Shown here: positions 1 through 10,600 of the stretch, in pieces
Position numbering within the stretch: position 1 is the first letter of the stretch
Layout: every line of letters begins with the position of its first letter
Assembly: GCA_001799475.1 (NCBI GenBank)
Contig: MGTN01000004.1
Coordinates: 12,550 to 24,253 of the forward strand
DNA length: 11,704 nucleotides
Direction: 5' to 3'
Source: Desulfovibrionales bacterium GWA2_65_9
Lineage (GTDB): Bacteria > Desulfobacterota > Desulfovibrionia > Desulfovibrionales > Desulfovibrionaceae
Notes under the pieces: model-generated
Told to the model about the DNA's origin: nothing
Databases searched by the model: none
What the model saw: only the letters and a program-made list of their open reading frames with translations
Position numbers and translations under genes: made by a program

Positions 1-1572
1 AAGGCGAGAACAGCCTTCTTACAGGCCGACGAGCTGGCCCGCAGCATGGGCCTGCGCGACAGCCAGTGGCGCGCCCTGCACGGCTTGGCCCGGCTGGATG
101 TCAGCGCAGGGAAGAGACAGGAGGCCAAGGCCCTGCTCAACCAAGCCGTGGACGTCATCGAGGGCATGCGCTCCGAACTCAAGGTGGACCAGCTCAAGGA
201 CGGCTTCATCGCCGACAAGGCCGTGGTCTACGAGGACCTGGTGACGCTCCTGGCCGACATGGGCGAGGTCGCCGAGTCCTTCCGCACAGCCGAGCGCTCC
301 CGCGCCCGCAACCTCATCGACCTGCTCGGCAACAAGCGCCGCGCCCCGCAGCGCAAGGAGGACCAGGCCCTCTACGACCGCATCAGCGCCGTGCGCACCC
401 GCCTGCATGAACAGGAGTCGCTGCTGGCCAGCGCCCAGAGCACAAACGAGCGCGAGGTCTACGCCAAGGGCGTCAAGCGCCTGCAGGACGACTACCGCGA
501 CATCCTGCTGGAAATCCAGGCCAACCGGCCGGACATCGCCAGCCTGGTCAGCGTGAACCCGCTGACCCTGCCCGAAGTGCAGAAGATGCTCGAACCCGGC
601 GTGGCGCTGCTGACCTACTACGTCACGGCGGGTGAAATCCTCTGCTGGACCGTGGATCGGGAGCGCGTGGACCTGACGCGCACGCGCCTGGGCCGCGACA
701 CCCTGGGCAAGCTGGTCCTGACCTACCGGCGCATGCTCCAGAACCTGGAGCCTGTGGAGGCGCACTCTAGGGAACTCTACAAGCTGCTCCTGGCCCCGGT
801 GCTGCCCAAGCTCACAGGCGTGAAGATCCTGGGCATCATCCCCCACGACAGCCTGCACACCCTGGCCTTCGCCACGCTCACCGACGGCGAATCGAGCCTG
901 CTGGACCGCTACCCGCTGTTCCAGCTGCCATCCGCCAGCGTGTTCAAGTTCACGCTCGAGCGGCGCCGCGCCGAGCGCAACACCAAGGTGCTGGCCGTGG
1001 GCAACCCGGACCTGCACGACCAGTCGCTGGAGCTGCCCTTTGCCGAGCGCGAGGTGGGTTCGCTGGCCTGGAACTACCCGAACATGACCGCGCTGACCCG
1101 CGACAAGGCCACCAAGAGCTGGATATCCGAGCACATAGCCGAGTTCGGCATCATCCACCTGGCCACCCACGGCGAGTTCGACCCCGTGAACCCGCTGTTC
1201 TCCGCGCTCAAGCTGGTCAGCGACAAGAAGGAAAAGGACGGCGACCTGGAAGCCGCCGAGATCTTCGATCTCAGGATCACGGCGGACCTGATCGTGCTCT
1301 CGGCCTGCCAGACGGGCCTGGGCAAGGTCACCAGCGGCGACGAGGTCCAGGGCCTGAACCAGGCCTTCCTGTATGCCGGAACCCACGCGCTGGTTTCGAG
1401 CCTTTGGAGGGTGAGCGACATCTCCACGGCCATGCTCATGAAGCAGTTCTACCGCGAGTACCAGACCCGGCCCAAGGCCGAGAGCCTGCGCCGGGCCATG
1501 CTGCACGTGAAGAACCGCTTCCCGCACCCCGGCTACTGGGGCGCGTTCACCCTGTCCGGGGACTACAAGTAG
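1..1572 (+). CDS. TPR-CHAT domain protein (putative caspase-like cysteine protease), 5' partial
   Basis: The reading frame is open from base 1, so the N-terminus lies outside the window; 523 codons plus stop are visible. The first ~110 residues are Ala/Leu-rich helical hairpins of TPR type (a unit around GKRQEAKALLNQAVDVIEG) and end in the ERSRARNLIDLL stretch typical of the junction between TPRs and a CHAT domain. A coiled-coil-like linker follows, then the CHAT domain. Its catalytic dyad is visible: His in HLATHG (codon at 1168-1170) and Cys in LSACQTG (codon at 1306-1308), followed by GDEVQGLNQAFLYAGTHALVSSLW, here noted only by its start GDEVQG and end SSLW. CHAT proteins are caspase/separase-clan relatives, and some act in bacterial defence or cell-death systems; the substrate here cannot be inferred. 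An internal ATG at 46 is not a credible start because the TPR pattern continues upstream of it. Whether the full protein is exported cannot be seen. It is probably co-transcribed with the gene 14 nt downstream. Confidence 0.9.
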   Translation, partial: KARTAFLQADELARSMGLRDSQWRALHGLARLDVSAGKRQEAKALLNQAVDVIEGMRSELKVDQLKDGFIADKAVVYEDLVTLLADMGEVAESFRTAERSRARNLIDLLGNKRRAPQRKEDQALYDRISAVRTRLHEQESLLASAQSTNEREVYAKGVKRLQDDYRDILLEIQANRPDIASLVSVNPLTLPEVQKMLEPGVALLTYYVTAGEILCWTVDRERVDLTRTRLGRDTLGKLVLTYRRMLQNLEPVEAHSRELYKLLLAPVLPKLTGVKILGIIPHDSLHTLAFATLTDGESSLLDRYPLFQLPSASVFKFTLERRRAERNTKVLAVGNPDLHDQSLELPFAEREVGSLAWNYPNMTALTRDKATKSWISEHIAEFGIIHLATHGEFDPVNPLFSALKLVSDKKEKDGDLEAAEIFDLRITADLIVLSACQTGLGKVTSGDEVQGLNQAFLYAGTHALVSSLWRVSDISTAMLMKQFYREYQTRPKAESLRRAMLHVKNRFPHPGYWGAFTLSGDYK

Positions 1573-1586
1573 GGATATAAACAACG

Positions 1587-2885
1587 ATGATGAACATGCA
1601 CACGCTTCTGCGCACACTTGGCCTGACGGCTGTCTGCCTGCTCGCGCTGCTGGCCGGGCAGGCCGTGGCCGCGCAACCCCTTGGGACCGCCCTCTGGACC
1701 GCCACGGACAGGACACCGCTCCGGGCCGGGCACTCCGGCGAAGCGGCTGTGCTCAAGGACCTGCCGCGCGGCATGCCGGTGCGGCTCATCCGTGGCGAGG
1801 GGGCCTGGCTCCTGGTCCGTGAGCCCGGCGGGGTGCAAGGCTGGGCCTACCAGGGCCACCTGGAGGCATTGCCCCCGGCTCCGGCCGAAATCGACCTCTT
1901 CGCCCCGCTGCCAGGGAGCCTGGTGCTGGCCGAGTCCGCCGACACCAGCCGCAGCTCGCGCTCGGTGCGGCCGGTGCGCAGCCAGGATACGGAAGCGTTG
2001 TGGGCCGTGCTGGAGCTGCCGCTCTCCCGGCAGGACCTGGAGCAATTCCTGCGCGAGGGCGGCATCGGCGAGTACGCCCGGGTAAGCCCGCAGACCAGCG
2101 GCGGCCCGCTCAAGCTGCCGGTGCTCAAGGCCGTGACAACGCCGGGCGGAGAGGCCGAGCGCCTGCTGGGCCTGAACCTCGCCGTGGCCGTGGTGCGCCG
2201 GGTGGCCAAACCGGCCTTCGGCACGCAGCTCCAGCGCTACGTCAACCTGGTGGGCCTGAGCGTGGCGCGCTTTGCCCCGGGAAACGCCCTGGCCTACCGC
2301 TTCGTGGTGCTGGACAGCCCGAACCCGCAGTCCTTCAGCCTGCCCGGAGGCTTCATCATGCTCACCACCGGGCTCTTGCAGGCCCTGGACAACGAGGCGC
2401 AGCTGGCCCTTGTGCTGGCGCACGAATCGGCCCAGGCCTCGCTTGGGCATGTCTGGGCCGGGGCCAGGCGGACGCAGTTCTTCCGGTCCGGCGGGGCCAT
2501 GACCGATCAGGGCGTGCAGTCGCCGCTGTTCGCGCAGATGCTGGGTGAGGTGCTGGAAATGGTGCTGCGCCAGGGCCTGGGGCAATACCCGGAGGGACAG
2601 AGGCAGGAGGGCCAGCGGCAGGAAGGCCAGCGGCAGGAGTTCCAGGCCGACACAGCGGCAGTCCAGATGGCCTACCGCGCGGGCTACGACCCTTTGCAGC
2701 TGGCAGCGGCCATCCGCAACGTGGAGCGGGCGGCGGACAAGTCCGAGGCCGGGACCGGGGCGAAATGGAACGACCTGCGCCAGCCCGTGGCCAGACGCCT
2801 CAAGCACATCCAGGCCCTGCTGCTGCAGCTGCCCATGCAGGACGGCCTGGCCCTTGGCACGGAGCGCTTCCGCGCCAACCGCTGA
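1587..2885 (+). CDS. Exported SH3b + M48-family-like protein with altered zinc motif (HESAQ)
   Basis: This encodes 432 residues. Residues 1-28 form a Sec signal peptide (hydrophobic LGLTAVCLLALLAG, cleavage probably after AVA at 26-28), so it acts in the periplasm or envelope. Residues ~43-93 look like a bacterial SH3 domain (PLRAG start, GAWLLV, GWAYQGHLE end). Residues ~205-420 follow the M48 peptidase layout: NPQSFSLPGGFIMLTTGLL, then the helix with the metal motif, then ExxxD and the AGYDP segment. The metal motif is H279-E280-S281-A282-Q283 rather than HExxH, so the second His ligand is replaced by Gln; the third ligand, E351 of EFQAD, is kept. The protein is therefore probably a pseudo-peptidase or uses altered metal binding (inference). 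A 5-residue tandem repeat (residues 336-350) sits just before E351. Start: three in-frame ATGs (1587, 1590, 1596) with only a modest AGGGA at 1571-1575; 1587 or 1590 is likely. It lies 14 nt after the CHAT gene, which suggests an operon. Confidence 0.85.
   Translation: MMNMHTLLRTLGLTAVCLLALLAGQAVAAQPLGTALWTATDRTPLRAGHSGEAAVLKDLPRGMPVRLIRGEGAWLLVREPGGVQGWAYQGHLEALPPAPAEIDLFAPLPGSLVLAESADTSRSSRSVRPVRSQDTEALWAVLELPLSRQDLEQFLREGGIGEYARVSPQTSGGPLKLPVLKAVTTPGGEAERLLGLNLAVAVVRRVAKPAFGTQLQRYVNLVGLSVARFAPGNALAYRFVVLDSPNPQSFSLPGGFIMLTTGLLQALDNEAQLALVLAHESAQASLGHVWAGARRTQFFRSGGAMTDQGVQSPLFAQMLGEVLEMVLRQGLGQYPEGQRQEGQRQEGQRQEFQADTAAVQMAYRAGYDPLQLAAAIRNVERAADKSEAGTGAKWNDLRQPVARRLKHIQALLLQLPMQDGLALGTERFRANR
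2592..2636 (+). repeat. 3 x 15-bp in-frame tandem repeat encoding EGQRQ
   Basis: Three consecutive 15-bp units encode EGQRQ three times (residues 336-350 of the M48-like protein). The last two copies differ by one base (GAG versus GAA); the first copy differs at synonymous positions (GGA, AGG). The array directly abuts the codon for E351, the predicted third metal ligand. It is in frame, so changes in copy number would keep the protein readable. Replication slippage is the likely origin (inference). Confidence 0.9.
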
Positions 2886-2916
2886 GCCGCGGTCAGCTGT
2901 TCCTGTTCCTCGCGTC

Positions 2917-2958
2917 CTGTCCGAAACGCTTCGCGCCTACTGTCCGAGACGCTTGGCG
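2917..2958. repeat. Imperfect 19-bp direct repeat at convergent gene ends
   Basis: CTGTCCGAAACGCTTCGCG at 2917-2935 and CTGTCCGAGACGCTTGGCG at 2940-2958 match at 17 of 19 positions, 23 bp apart. The right copy spans the last codons of the minus-strand exported protein (AKRLGQ); the left copy lies beyond its stop codon (TAG, 2939-2937), in the 51-bp gap between convergent genes. This looks like a local duplication of the gene's 3' end. The remaining gap sequence holds no convincing T-tailed terminator on either strand. Confidence 0.75.
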
Positions 2959-3539
2959 TCCTCAATGGCCTTGCGCGCATCAGGCGGGATGTCCTGCTCC
3001 GTGGCCGGGCCGGTGGACGGATAGTCCTTGTTGCCGATGCGCACCGCGCCGCCCTTGTTGACCACCCTGCCGGTGCTGGTCTTGATCTTGCCCTTTTCCA
3101 GGCCTGCGGCGGCCTCGCGCTGGATGGCCTCCTTCTCGGCCCTGGCCTCGGCCTTGGCGGCGGCCTTGAGCGCCTCCTTCTCGGCCCTGGCCTGAGCCTT
3201 GAGCGCTTCCTTGTCGCGCTCGCGCTCGGCCTTGGCCGCAGCCTTGGCGGCGGCCTTCTCGGCGTCCCTCGACGCGTCGTGGGGCACCACGGCGGCCTTG
3301 CCGTCGCGAACGATCACATCCATGCCGGGCCGGTACTTCTGCTCCTGGAGCACGCCGTCCAGGTAGATCTTCTCGCCGTCGATGACCACGCTGTTCCGGC
3401 TTGCCTTGCCGGTTTTCCAGTCGCCCACCACCACGTTGGTCACGTCGTCCGCAGCCACGGCGTTTGAGGCCACGGCAATACTGCCGAAAGCGCAGGCCAG
3501 TGCGGCCAGAACCAGGATGGACAAAAGCCTACGGGACAT
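2937..3539 (-). CDS. Small exported Ala/Lys/Glu-rich helical protein, function unknown
   Basis: This encodes 200 residues and belongs to no family I recognise. Residues 1-29 are a Sec signal peptide (MSRRLLSILVLAALACAF core, cleavage near AVA at 27-29). Residues ~30-88 form a small beta-rich-looking domain (VVIDGEKIYLDGVLQEQKYRPG, here given as VVIDGEKIYLDG onward; then MDVIVRDGKAAVV). Residues ~90-145 are a continuous charged helix built on an 11-residue repeat. Residues 150-200 form a polar tail with the segment GRVVNKGGAVRIGNKDYP. The start at 3539 is fixed by an AAGGAGGT Shine-Dalgarno (3551-3544) ending 4 nt before the ATG; the TTG that overlaps the rel stop upstream has no such support. 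It lies 38 nt downstream of rel on the same strand and is probably the last gene of that operon. A periplasmic spacer or stalk role is conceivable but is inference only. Confidence 0.8.
   Translation of the reverse strand: MSRRLLSILVLAALACAFGSIAVASNAVAADDVTNVVVGDWKTGKASRNSVVIDGEKIYLDGVLQEQKYRPGMDVIVRDGKAAVVPHDASRDAEKAAAKAAAKAERERDKEALKAQARAEKEALKAAAKAEARAEKEAIQREAAAGLEKGKIKTSTGRVVNKGGAVRIGNKDYPSTGPATEQDIPPDARKAIEDAKRLGQ
3123..3233 (-). repeat. 11-residue helical repeats in the exported protein
   Basis: Residues 103-113 (KAERERDKEAL), 114-124 (KAQARAEKEAL) and 129-139 (KAEARAEKEAI) are three 11-residue units, the last two separated by a KAAA insert. At DNA level, 3126-3155 and 3171-3200 match at 27 of 30 positions, 45 bp apart, so part of the pattern arose by recent duplication. 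An 11-residue period fits a hendecad coiled coil or a long single charged helix. Confidence 0.75.
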
Positions 3540-3543
3540 GGGC

Positions 3544-3551
3544 ACCTCCTT
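3544..3551 (-). promoter_or_regulatory. Strong Shine-Dalgarno deciding the start of the small exported protein
   Basis: Read on the minus strand, AAGGAGGT is followed by GCCC and the ATG at 3539. It is the best ribosome-binding site in the window, and it selects the MSRR start over longer in-frame versions. Confidence 0.85.
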
Positions 3552-3577
3552 CGCGCGCAAGCGCGGCACGGGGGACG

Positions 3578-5744
<2,167 letters not shown>

Positions 5745-5749
<5 letters not shown>

Positions 5750-5755
5750 TATTGT
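5745..5755 (-). promoter_or_regulatory. TAATG stop/start overlap (translational coupling)
   Basis: On the minus strand the lipoprotein's TAA (5751-5749) shares its final A with the ATG of rel (5749-5747). The sequence before it offers only a weak CGGAG about 11 nt from the ATG. Ribosomes finishing the lipoprotein would be expected to reinitiate on rel, which links the output of the two genes (established behaviour of such overlaps; inference for this pair). Confidence 0.8.
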
Positions 5756-7422
5756 GTCAGCTCCGGGCCCTCTTTGGCCCCTTGTATCCACCAGCGGATG
5801 AAGTTGTAGGCGATGCCGGCCGGCGCGGGTTCGATGCCCTGCACCCGGGCCTGGACCATGGGCAGGGCCAGGGGCACATAAAGGAAGCAGTAGGGCTGGT
5901 CCTCGTGGAGGATCGCCTGGATGCGGTCATAGATGGGCTTGCGCTTCTTCTGGTCCAGCAGCCTGCGCCCGCGCTCCAGAAGCTCGTCCAGCTCAGGGTT
6001 CTTGTAGCCCACGAAATTCAGCCCGCCAGGCACGGCCTTGGACGAGTGCCAGACGTCATAGAGGTCCGGGTCCTGGACGATGTTCCAGCCGATGATGATC
6101 GCATCGAAGCGGCCCTTGTCCACGAATTCCTTGATGAAGGCGGCCCACTCCACGGTGCGGATCTCGACCGCGATGCCCAGGGCCGCAAGCCTGCTCTGGA
6201 CGATGATGGCCGTCTTGATGCGCGGGCTGTTGCCCTGGTTGGTCAGGATGGTGAAGGCAAAGCTCCGGCCGTCCTTGTCCTTAAGCGGGCCATTTGGTGT
6301 GCGGCGCGTCCAGCCGGCCTCGGCCAGGAGCCGTTTGGCCTTGGCCGGGTCATACTCGTTGGCCGGGATGTCCTTGTCATAGGCCCAGGTGCCGGGCTTG
6401 TAGGGGCCATTTGCCGCCTGGCCCAGGCCGGAGAGCACCCCGCGCACGATCTCGTCCTTGTCGAGCGCGTGGTTGATGGCCCGGCGCACGCGCACGTCGG
6501 AAAAAAGCCTGCTCCTCAGGTTGAAGCCCATATAGGTGTAGGCCGAAGCCACGTACTGGAACTTGCGGAAATTGGCCGCCCAGTCCTGGCCCTCGGTCTG
6601 GTAGAGGTACTGCTGGGGCGAGAGGTTGATCTCGTCCAGGTTGCCGGACTTGAGCTCCATGAACTGGGTGGACTGGTCCGGGATGACGCGCATGACCACC
6701 TCGTCAATATACGCGCGGCCCTCGAAATAGTCCGGGTTGGCCACCAGCACCAGCCGGTCGCCGGAGGTCCACTCTTTCAGCATGTACGGCCCGGCGCCAA
6801 CAGGCTGGCGCGAGAGCGGGGTCTTGAGCAGGTCCTGGCCCTCCAGCAGGTGCCGGGGCAGGATGGCGTGGGCCCAGGTGACCAGGGCCCGGGCAAAGGG
6901 CTTGTCGTAGCGCACCTCGAAGGAATATTCGCCCGTGAGCTTGAACTCCTTCACGGCCAGGAAGTCCTCGGCGTAGGCCGTGGGCGTCTTGGGGTCGATC
7001 ATGAGCTTGTAGGTGAACTCCACGTCGCGCGCGGTGAGGGGCACGCCATCGGTCCAGCGGATGCCCTTCTTCAGGGTGAACTTGAGCAGCCGCCCGTCCT
7101 CCAGGATCTCGAAGGATTCCGCGGCCAGCGGCACGAGGTTGATGTCCTTGTCGTACTTGAGCAGGCCCACGTAGATGAGGTCGGCGATCTCGTGCGAGGC
7201 GGAATCCGAGGCCAAGGGCGGAATCAGGTTGCTTGGCTCACCGATGGTCGCCTGCACCAGGCGGCCCCCAAATTGCGGCGCGGCGGAGGAAGCAGGCCGC
7301 GCGTCCGCCGGGGCGGGCTTGGGGCGAACGGAAGCAACGGGCGCATTTTTGCCCTCGCCCTGGCCACACGCGGCCAGAAACATAAGCGCCAGAACGAGCG
7401 CCAGTGTTCGCTTCCGTAGCAT
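5749..7422 (-). CDS. ABC-type oligopeptide solute-binding lipoprotein (SBP family 5)
   Basis: This encodes 557 residues. Residues 1-19 form a lipoprotein signal with lipobox LAAC (C19), followed by Gly-Gln, so no Asp inner-membrane retention signal is present. A Pro/Ala-rich linker (to about residue 50) leads into the family 5 fold: GGRLVQATIGEPSNLIP, then the signature-like WTDGVPLTARDVEFTYKLM region (starting WTDGVPLTARD), PVGAGPYMLKEW, VRRAINHALDKDEIV, and the C-terminal lobe with DPDLYDVWHSS. The family binds oligopeptides, dipeptides, nickel or other solutes for an ABC importer; the ligand here cannot be read from sequence. No permease or ATPase gene adjoins it in the window. Start: on the minus strand AAGAGGATTG is followed by two ATGs. 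The second (7422) has the better spacing and gives MLRKRT; the ATG at 7425 adds one residue, and a TTG at 7440 would put the SD inside the gene. It is the first gene of the unit with rel and the small exported protein. Confidence 0.92.
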
Positions 7423-7456
7423 CATCAATCCTCTTGCCAAATCTCAAAACCTTGCG

Positions 7457-7517
7457 CATATACTGAGCGAAGCGTTGCTGTCGCCAACACTATGGCCCAG
7501 ACCACGTAAAAAGCCAA
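7457..7517 (-). promoter_or_regulatory. Candidate promoters for the lipoprotein-rel unit
   Basis: Two weak sigma70-like candidates read leftward: TTGGCT (7517-7512), 17 nt, CATAGT (7494-7489); and TTGGCG (7487-7482), 17 nt, AGTATA (7464-7459). Each hexamer matches the consensus only partly, so the true start of transcription is uncertain. The region is the only non-coding space upstream of this unit. Confidence 0.35.
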
Positions 7518-7524
7518 GCAGCCC

Positions 7525-7552
7525 TTGCTTTTGCGGCGGCCATTGCTATACT
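7525..7552 (+). promoter_or_regulatory. Sigma70-like promoter for the SWIM-SNF2 gene
   Basis: TTGCTT (7525-7530), a 16-nt spacer and TATACT (7547-7552) give a good -35/-10 pair reading rightward, with transcription expected near 7559 and a leader of about 70 nt. A short inverted repeat AAGCA-gccct-TGCTT (7516-7530) overlaps the -35 box, and a 9-bp direct repeat straddles the expected start site; either could be an operator (inference). Confidence 0.55.
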
Positions 7553-7560
7553 CTCGCATT

Positions 7561-7597
7561 CGCGTCTGATAACGTGGCTCATCGCGACCGCGTCTGA
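7561..7597 (+). repeat. 9-bp direct repeat CGCGTCTGA in the leader region
   Basis: CGCGTCTGA occurs at 7561-7569 and again at 7589-7597, 28 bp apart, between the predicted -10 box and the ribosome-binding site of the SNF2 gene. It may be a regulator site pair or chance. Confidence 0.5.
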
Positions 7598-7631
7598 CGC
7601 ACGATACAGCCCGTAAGGAGTTTTCTGCTTC

Positions 7632-10600
7632 ATGCCTATCGCCGATGAGAACAGGGTCCGGGAGATCCTCACCCGTTTCGTCCGGGAGACGATCCCTGAC
7701 TATATTGTGGAGAATTCCGCCGCCATTGTCGAGTCCGATGGCGTGCAAAAACTCGACATCAAGCAGCGCGACCAGTTCCTGGACGTGGACGGGCAGGTGC
7801 AGGGCGACGATTTCCAGATGTACACCTCGGAGCTCGGTCTCAACCTGAGCGACGGCACCATCAGTTCCTACTGCAACTGCCCGGACTCCTTCTCCGGCGT
7901 CTGCCGCCACGTGGGGGCCACGGCGCTCAAGATGCTCAAGTCGCTCTCCAGCGCCAAGAAGACCGATGTGCCCAAGCCGCGCACGGACTGGCGGCAGACC
8001 TTCCGCACCTTCTTTTCCACGGAGCTTGAGCCCGAGCCGGGCAAGCACTACCTGGTATTTCGCCTGTTCCCGGAGCCCGGACGCCTGCAGGTGTCCTTTG
8101 CCCGCGCCCGCCAGAACAAGTCCGGCATCTCCACCGTGCAGCAGGACATCACGCTGGAGCAGATCATCAAGAACCCGGACTGGTGCGAGATTTCGCCCGG
8201 ACTGCCCAAGGTCGCGGGCATGATCGCCCATTACCTGGACTACCAGGGCCACCGGGTGGAGCTCCCTGCGGGCCTGCATTCCTGGTTCTTCCGGGCCATC
8301 AAGAACGAATACTACATCTACCTGCGCGACACCGACCAGCCCGTGCGCATCGAGAACAAGACCCTGCAGCTCAAGCTCTCGCCGCAACTCTCCGAAGACG
8401 GCCTGGGCTTTGACCTGCTGCTCTCGCGCGAGGACCGCCCGCCGTTCTCCATCCGCAGGGAGGACGAGATCTATTTCTACGGACGCCTGCCCCTGTGGCT
8501 CTACTGGAAGGGCAGCTTCCACCCCGTGCAGACCGGGCTGGACCCCGAACTCATCCAGGAGATGGTCGAGCAGGCGCCCATCGTGCCCCATGCCGACATC
8601 TCCGAGTACCTGGACCGCGTGTGGACCAAGATCCCCGTCTCCGACCTCTACGGCCAGGAGGACTTCCTGGAGCGCATGGGGCCGATCTTCCAGCCGGCGG
8701 AGTTCAACCCCAAGCTCTTCCTGGACGAGGAAGGCAGCCTGCTCGTGCTCAAGATCCACTGCATGTACGACACCGAACACGGCGAGGTCACGCTGCCCGG
8801 CCCCAACCCGGACCTGCAGACCGGCAGCTACCGCTACGCCGACAAGAGCTACCTGATCCGCCGCGCCCAGGACGAGGAGGCCGTGCTCTTCGCCGAGCTC
8901 CAGCACATGGGCTTCCAGCCCAGGAGCAACCACACCTGGTTCATGGAGCAGGAGGCGGCCATCAACTTCCTGCTGGACTTCTACCCCATGCTGGTCGAGG
9001 GCTACCGCGTCTACGGCGAGCAGAACCTGACACGCTACAAGGTGCGCCTGAGCAAGCCGGAGATCGTGGCCGAGGTCACGAGCGACGAGGAGAACAAGTG
9101 GTTCACCCTCGACCTCACCGTGCAGTACGACGACCAGAAGGTGCCCATCGAGGAGATCTGGAAGGCCTGGGTGCAGAAGAAGCGCTACGTGCAGCTGAAA
9201 GACGGCTCCTACACCAGCCTGCCCGAGTCCTGGCTCAGGCGCCTGGGCCACAAGCTCAAGGCCCTGGGCTTCGACCCCGAGAAGCCGCCACAGAAAAAGT
9301 TCCAGCAGTTCGAGGCCCCGGTGCTGGACAACCTGCTGGACGACATGCCCGGCGCCAAGACCGACGCCTACTTCGTGAAGCTGCGTGAGAAAATCAGCAA
9401 CTTCGAGCAGATACGCCAGCTGCCTCCGCCCAGGGGCCTGAACGCCACCCTGCGCCCCTATCAGGTCATGGGCATGAGCTACCTGAATTTCCTGCGCGAC
9501 TACGGCTTCGGCGGCATCCTGGCCGACGAAATGGGCCTGGGCAAGACCGTGCAGACCCTGGCCTTCCTGCTCTCGCTCAAGGAGCGCGGGGCCAAGGGGC
9601 CGAGCCTCATCGTGGTGCCCACCAGCGTGCTGCCCAACTGGGAGCGCGAGGCCGCAAAATTCGTGCCCGCCATGTCGCGGCTGACCATCTACGGCGCCAA
9701 GCGCGACGATCTGTTCATCCGCATCAAGGACTCGGACCTGATCATCACCACGTACGCCCTCCTGCGCCGCGACCTGGAGGAGCTGTGCAAGTACAAGTAC
9801 ACCGTGGTCATCCTGGACGAGGCCCAGAACATCAAGAATCCGAACACCATCACGGCCCGCTCCGTGCGCCGCCTGGACGCCGAGATGCGCCTGTGCCTGT
9901 CCGGCACGCCCATCGAGAACAACCTCTTCGAGCTCTGGAGCCTGTTCGAGTTCCTCATGCCCGGCTTTTTGGGCTCGCAGCACGCCTTCCAGCGCGGCAT
10001 CGTCAAGCCCATCAAGGACGCCGACGAGGAGACGCTGGACTACCTGCGCTCCCGCGTGAAGCCGTTCATCCTGCGGCGCACCAAGAACGAGGTGGCCAAG
10101 GACCTGCCGCCCAAGATCGAGACCACGCACTACTGCGAGCTGGCCGACGAACAGCGCGACCTCTACGGCGCGCTCGCCGCCAGGCTCAAGGCCCAGGTGC
10201 TCCGGGACGTGGACGAGAAGGGCCTGGCCAAGAGCCAGATGTCCATCCTGGACGCGCTGCTCAAGCTGCGCCAGATCTGCTGCCACCCGCGCCTGCTCAA
10301 GCTGGACATCCCGGGCATCAACACCAACCTGCCCTCGGGCAAGTTCGACGCCTTCAAGGATCTGGTGACCGACATCGTGGAAGGCGGGCACAAGGTGCTG
10401 GTGTTCTCGCAGTTCGTGCAGATGCTGCACATCATCCGCTCCTGGCTGCAGATCCGCGAAGTGCCCTTCGCCTATCTCGACGGCTCGAGCAAGGACCGCT
10501 TCGAGCAGGTGGACAAGTTCAACGACACGCCGGAGATTCCGATCTTCCTCATCTCGCTCAAGGCGGGCGGCACGGGCCTGAACCTGACCAGCGCGGACTA

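Noticed and set aside
19..1716. A 565-codon minus-strand open frame opposite the CHAT gene
   Set aside because: Antisense shadow; the plus strand shows TPR and CHAT motifs, and the shadow protein has no recognisable domain.
1563..2807. A 414-codon minus-strand open frame opposite the M48-like gene
   Set aside because: The plus-strand frame has a signal peptide, SH3b and M48 layout; the minus product is low-complexity.
2881..2905. Hairpin GCTGA-gccgcgg-TCAGC followed by TGTTCCTGTTCC as a terminator
   Set aside because: The stem is only 5 bp, overlaps the stop codon, and the tail is not a T-run, so it is not a convincing intrinsic terminator.
5752..7419. A 555-codon plus-strand open frame opposite the solute-binding lipoprotein
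   Set aside because: Codon-aligned antisense shadow; the minus-strand protein has a lipobox and family 5 motifs.
7423..7440. A TTG start at 7440 for the solute-binding lipoprotein
   Set aside because: The AGAGG ribosome-binding site lies downstream of it, and the ATG at 7422 gives a standard lipoprotein signal.
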